Source: Candidatus Electronema nielsenii
GTDB taxonomy: Bacteria > Desulfobacterota > Desulfobulbia > Desulfobulbales > Desulfobulbaceae
Length of the DNA: 8,009 bases
Assembly (NCBI GenBank): GCA_026122915.1
Contig: JAGIXO010000077.1
Span: forward strand, 1-8,009
Reading direction: 5' to 3'
Position numbers and translations under genes: made by a program. Under the pieces are notes generated by a model. The model searched no databases. It was given only the letters and a program-made list of their open reading frames with translations, and had not been told where the DNA came from. Shown in pieces: positions 5,346-8,009 of this stretch; positions within the stretch are counted from its first letter, which is position 1; each line of letters opens with the position of its first letter.

Positions 5346-6374
5346 TTGCCTGTCACTGCCGGAATGCCTCTTGAAGAGATTGAATTTTTCCAGCTTGATA
5401 ACGACTTTATTGATAAATTCTTTCTTAATCTTCGCTACTTGCCGACTCAATTTTCTAAGAGATTCACTGGCAAAATGACAATGGGACAAGTTTTGGAATA
5501 TGCGAAGAAACTGAAGAATGGTGAAAATATTATTGGACTTGACGAAACAATAAAGAAGAACTTAATGGACACAACTTCTGCCAATACATTGAATGGAAAA
5601 TATATCATAAAAATGAACAATTTTTTAGATCATGCAGTTGCGACAGGAAAACTGGAGAAAAATTGGCTGGCTGGGCGAGAAATAAAATCAAAGGAACTTA
5701 TTGTAAAACGTAGAGTTTTTTCAAGAGATGAACTGAAAGTAATTTTCTCTGAAAAAATTTGCTACAAGAATGAATATTCGAGATACTGGTTGCCAATTAT
5801 TGCTTTATATACTGGAGCAAGAATAAATGAAATATCTCAGTTAAGAGTTTGCGACTTCAAAAAAGAAAAGGATATTTATTATATAAATATCACAGAGTCC
5901 GAACACACATCGGTTAAAACAAAATCAAGTATAAGAAAAATTCCATTACATCCAGATTTAGTAAAGATTGGATTTGTCAAATATTGTGAATGGATGAGTA
6001 ATAAAAATGAAATATTTTTATTTCCAGAATTGCATGGACTTGATAAACTTAAACCCGGTGAAAAAGCAAGTAGAGCTTTTTCGACATTCTTTAAAACTTT
6101 AGACATTGCCAAGGAAACTGAGGATGGTAAAGCAACATTTCATTCATTTCGTCATACATTTGCAGATTGCTTGATTCAGAATTATTTACATAACACACAT
6201 AAATGCGCACTGATGGGACACGCTTTTTCAAATACAACGGATAAACAATATGGAGATGGTGTATCATTGAAGACAAAATATGAAGATATTGTTAAATGTA
6301 TAGATTTTAAAGATTGCTCATTTTCTTGGAATAATGAAGAGTATTTTCAAATGAAAAAATTTCCGTGGGAATAA
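5346..6374 (+). CDS. Tyrosine recombinase, catalytic part (same frame, downstream of the TAG)
   Basis: Site-specific integrase/excisionase catalytic half. The frame is open from directly after the TAG (5325) to TAA at 6374; TTG 5346 and ATG 5364 are possible restart codons without a convincing ribosome site. Counting from ATG 4725, all catalytic residues are present: Arg366 in 'YTGARINEISQLR', the beta-hairpin Lys in 'SVKTKSSIRKIPLH', His473 and Arg476 in 'HSFRHTF', His499 in 'LMGHA' and Tyr509 in 'KQYGDG'. A SAM-like core-binding domain lies around 'TMGQVLEYAKKLKNG' to 'MNNFLDHAVATGKLEKNW'. The full gene would be 549 codons including the TAG. The intact catalytic site with a single nonsense codon implies very recent inactivation, or read-through. 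It most likely acted on the adjacent tRNA-Pro. Confidence 0.85.
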   Translation: MPVTAGMPLEEIEFFQLDNDFIDKFFLNLRYLPTQFSKRFTGKMTMGQVLEYAKKLKNGENIIGLDETIKKNLMDTTSANTLNGKYIIKMNNFLDHAVATGKLEKNWLAGREIKSKELIVKRRVFSRDELKVIFSEKICYKNEYSRYWLPIIALYTGARINEISQLRVCDFKKEKDIYYINITESEHTSVKTKSSIRKIPLHPDLVKIGFVKYCEWMSNKNEIFLFPELHGLDKLKPGEKASRAFSTFFKTLDIAKETEDGKATFHSFRHTFADCLIQNYLHNTHKCALMGHAFSNTTDKQYGDGVSLKTKYEDIVKCIDFKDCSFSWNNEEYFQMKKFPWE

Positions 6375-6386
6375 AATAGAATCTTT

Positions 6387-6411
6387 CAGTTTTTGAGAAG
6401 ACTGGATTTTT
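6387..6411 (+). terminator. Intrinsic terminator after the integrase
   Basis: CAGTTTT and AAGACTG pair over 7 bp (one G-U) around TGAG, followed by GATTTTT. It begins 13 bases after the integrase stop, the expected place and orientation. Confidence 0.5.
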
Positions 6412-6439
6412 GGGAAGGTGCGAGTGGTTTATATTTACA

Positions 6440-6469
6440 GGTAATATTTTTTTAAAAAAAAGTATTACC
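6440..6469. repeat. AT-rich inverted repeat (GGTAATA ... TATTACC)
   Basis: The 7-bp arms 6440-6446 and 6463-6469 are perfect complements. They flank seven Ts, eight As and a G, so nearly the whole 30 bases can fold back on itself; a C-run follows. It may be a second terminator, an extruding cruciform or a protein-binding site. The 271-base spacer 6375-6645 otherwise holds the terminator above, a small palindrome at 6605-6615 and no gene I can support. Confidence 0.4.
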
Positions 6470-6604
6470 CCCCTAAATTTAAATAGACATGAAATTTTTA
6501 AAAATATCTTTATTTATATCGGTATATTGCAAACATCATCATGAAAAATATTGAGAATAAGCTGATTAACTAAATTTTTTAGATATAGATACATATAGAA
6601 AAAG

Positions 6605-6615
6605 CGCATAATGCG
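6605..6615. promoter_or_regulatory. Small palindrome CGCAT-A-ATGCG upstream of the unknown element gene
   Basis: A perfect 5-bp inverted repeat with a one-base centre lies about 30 bases before the start of the gene at 6646. It is GC-richer than its surroundings and could be an operator for an element-encoded repressor. No promoter boxes were convincing around it, so this is weakly supported. Confidence 0.25.
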
Positions 6616-6645
6616 TCAGCCGCAATAAAATAAAAAGAGGGAAAT

Positions 6646-7284
6646 ATGAACAAATGGCAGATGGAAATTTTTGAAAACTATGACGATGGACTGAAAAACG
6701 CTCAACTATTCAAGATTTATAGTGATATTTTTAAATCAAAGGATGATGCACAAAAATTTAACGATATTTGCAATAAAATCAAGGCTGATATTTTAGATAT
6801 CATTGACGGAAGAGATTTAGATACCTTGGAAAGGTTTGCATCTTTATCTGATGATGCAAAGAAAACTTTTTTGATAAAGATTCAGAAGACTAAATTATTC
6901 CTCGAAAAGAGTGCAAATAGATATAAATTTAACGATTGGCTAAAGCAAATAATCATCAATTCGTTGCATGCTAATGAAGCCTATAAATGGATAAGATATT
7001 CACGGAATGCGAATGATTTCAATAAAGATGAATATTATCATAGACTACTTGTTCATTTCAATGGTGAAAACAAACCAAAAGATACAAAGATGTATTATTA
7101 TACATTTCTATTTATCATAGACTCTTTAAATCTCCTTGAAATTATAGATACCATGATTGGATTTTATGATAAAGACAATAAAGAAGGGATGGAATCGAGA
7201 TTTGCATTAAGTGATTATGGAAGGAGTTTATTTTCAGAGATTAAAGACGATGCAATATTTGAAAATTTATTAGATCATGATTAG
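6646..7284 (+). CDS. Unknown element protein, N-terminal segment (TAG at 7282)
   Basis: I do not recognise this 212-residue segment on its own. It has an excellent ribosome site (AGAGGG four bases before ATG 6646), so it is a real gene start. The product is hydrophilic and Lys/Asp/Asn-rich, largely helical in appearance, without signal peptide or membrane segments. 'SDYGRSLFSEI' near the end resembles a winged-helix-like stretch ('alTekGrxLxxxi') but this is tentative. The frame continues after TAG 7282-7284 without shift into the next segment, which carries recognisable motifs, so this is probably the N-terminal third of one longer protein. An 11-base near-tandem duplication (7270-7291) surrounds the TAG. 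Codon use is AT-rich like the integrase and unlike the chromosomal genes. Confidence 0.6.
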   Translation: MNKWQMEIFENYDDGLKNAQLFKIYSDIFKSKDDAQKFNDICNKIKADILDIIDGRDLDTLERFASLSDDAKKTFLIKIQKTKLFLEKSANRYKFNDWLKQIIINSLHANEAYKWIRYSRNANDFNKDEYYHRLLVHFNGENKPKDTKMYYYTFLFIIDSLNLLEIIDTMIGFYDKDNKEGMESRFALSDYGRSLFSEIKDDAIFENLLDHD

Positions 7285-8009
7285 ATCATAAAGACTGAAA
7301 GGATTGCTAAAGAAGGCAAGAAAAATAAATTTTTTACCAAAATTGTAAAATACACAGATTCTGTAGAAATCAGAAGACAGAAGGAATTTATCAAGAAAGT
7401 TAATAATATGTATCAAGAGTCAAAATTAACAGTTAAAGTTGAGAGTAAAATACACGATAAAGTTTCATTTGTAGATGATCTGTATGTTTACAGAAAGAAT
7501 AATAGTGTGAAATTGATAGAATTAGATTGTGAAATTATTGACAACTTAAATATAAAACAGAAAGATAGAGAGAACACAGATTTGAGGTATTATATAAAAC
7601 TTAACTCAATAAAAGATAAATCAATAGCTATTACTGATAAAAGAGAGAGTATATACTATAGAAAGATTAGTGATAATCTATCGTTACTAATTCAAGATTA
7701 CGAAATATGCAATAATTTTAACAGAGTAAATCCACGAAATGAATATGCTGGCAAGAAAGGAAATGATTTATTGAAGATCAATAAAATGTGTTTTGAGATA
7801 AACAAGAAAAGTATGTTCAGAGTGTATTCAAGAAATTCATGGAGTTGTCATGGAAGGTGGTATGGCGCACTATAGGTCAATATTCCAAAGACATGCAGGA
7901 AGAATATATATTTAAATGATTCTGATGAGCCTTTAGCAAGGCTTGATTTTAAGGCAATGCACCCAAGATTATAGTATTTAAGTTTTAAATCAGTTGTGTT
8001 GTAATTCAT
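7285..8009 (+). pseudogene. Continuation of the unknown element gene, polymerase-like motif, several in-frame stops
   Basis: Reading on in the frame of ATG 6646, the segment 7285-7872 is fully open (within it an ORF from ATG 7408), then come TAG 7873, TAG 7972 and TAA 8002. The conceptual product contains 'KYTDSVEIRRQKEFIKKVNN', 'RVYSRNSWSCHGRWYG', 'NIPKTCRKNIYLN' and 'ARLDFKAMHPRL'. From memory this follows an uncharacterised mobile-element family with the pattern 'yrvFnnGsfxxGGRfYGgwWQxiPxxxRxxIxInGxxtvElDysglHprlLYa'. Conservation runs across the TAG at 7873, so both sides belong to one protein. In that alignment the TAG at 7873 stands at a Trp and that at 7972 at a Leu, each one base from TGG and TTG. 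The acidic 'DFxxxHP' motif resembles motif A of DNA polymerases; a polymerase role is inference. Nothing recognisable follows TAA 8002 before the window ends. Confidence 0.5.

Larger units (their letters stand above)
4626..8009. mobile_element. Left part of an integrated genetic element at tRNA-Pro (right end outside window)
   Basis: From the tRNA end onward the sequence is conspicuously AT-rich compared with bases 1-4625. It begins with a tyrosine recombinase and continues with an unrelated unknown gene. Both coding regions contain in-frame stops, so the element looks inactive or decaying as read by the standard code. No structural phage genes, conjugation genes or cargo are visible in this part, so the element class (prophage, integrative island or satellite) is undetermined. 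Confidence 0.75.

Noticed and set aside
5227..5478. An 83-codon ORF bridging the integrase TAG in another frame
   Set aside because: It would suggest frameshift repair, but both integrase halves share one frame, so no shift is needed and this frame does not carry the integrase sequence.
6375..8009. CRISPR array or regular repeats in the AT-rich part
   Set aside because: No repeated unit of CRISPR length with spacers is seen; only short AT-rich inverted repeats and one 11-base duplication.

Overview
The window is a junction between a bacterial chromosome and an inserted mobile element. Bases 1 to about 4625 are GC-rich with ordinary chromosomal genes. From just after a tRNA-Pro gene to the right edge the DNA turns sharply AT-rich and carries an integrase and an unknown gene, both interrupted by stop codons. 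The gene set (RecBCD-type RecD, an anaerobe-type homocysteine biosynthesis protein and a LarE-family sulfur transferase with a CxxC motif) suggests an anaerobic, sulfur-metabolising bacterium, most likely in the Desulfobacterota. That assignment is inference from gene content, not from a marker gene.

Layout of the chromosomal part: the N-terminal two thirds of recD run leftward off the window (1-1216, minus). A 235-base divergent spacer follows, with a candidate promoter and operator. Then, all on the plus strand, come the toxin-antitoxin pair hicA-hicB (overlapping), the homocysteine biosynthesis protein (HcyBio/DUF39) 23 bases downstream, and a LarE-type sulfur transferase overlapping it by 23 bases. 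A strong sigma-70-like promoter begins at the larE stop and drives an HU gene. A second promoter drives tRNA-Pro(CGG).

Layout of the element part: the tRNA-Pro keeps its full 3' end with CCA. A perfect 16-bp hairpin follows, then a tyrosine recombinase immediately downstream, the classic arrangement of an element integrated in a tRNA gene. The integrase has all its catalytic residues, but codon 200 is an in-frame TAG. After a terminator and an AT-rich spacer comes a second gene, apparently a rare mobile-element protein with a polymerase-like 'DFxxxHPRL' motif. It is interrupted by three in-frame TAG codons and finally a TAA. The far end of the element is outside the window.

How the genes work together: HcyBio and LarE are translationally overlapping and both concern sulfur transfer, so a shared job (sulfur supply to homocysteine/methionine, or to a nickel-pincer cofactor) is plausible but unproven. 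The most unusual signal is that the four interruptions before the final TAA are all TAG with the frame preserved. This is either recent decay of the element or, less likely, amber recoding.
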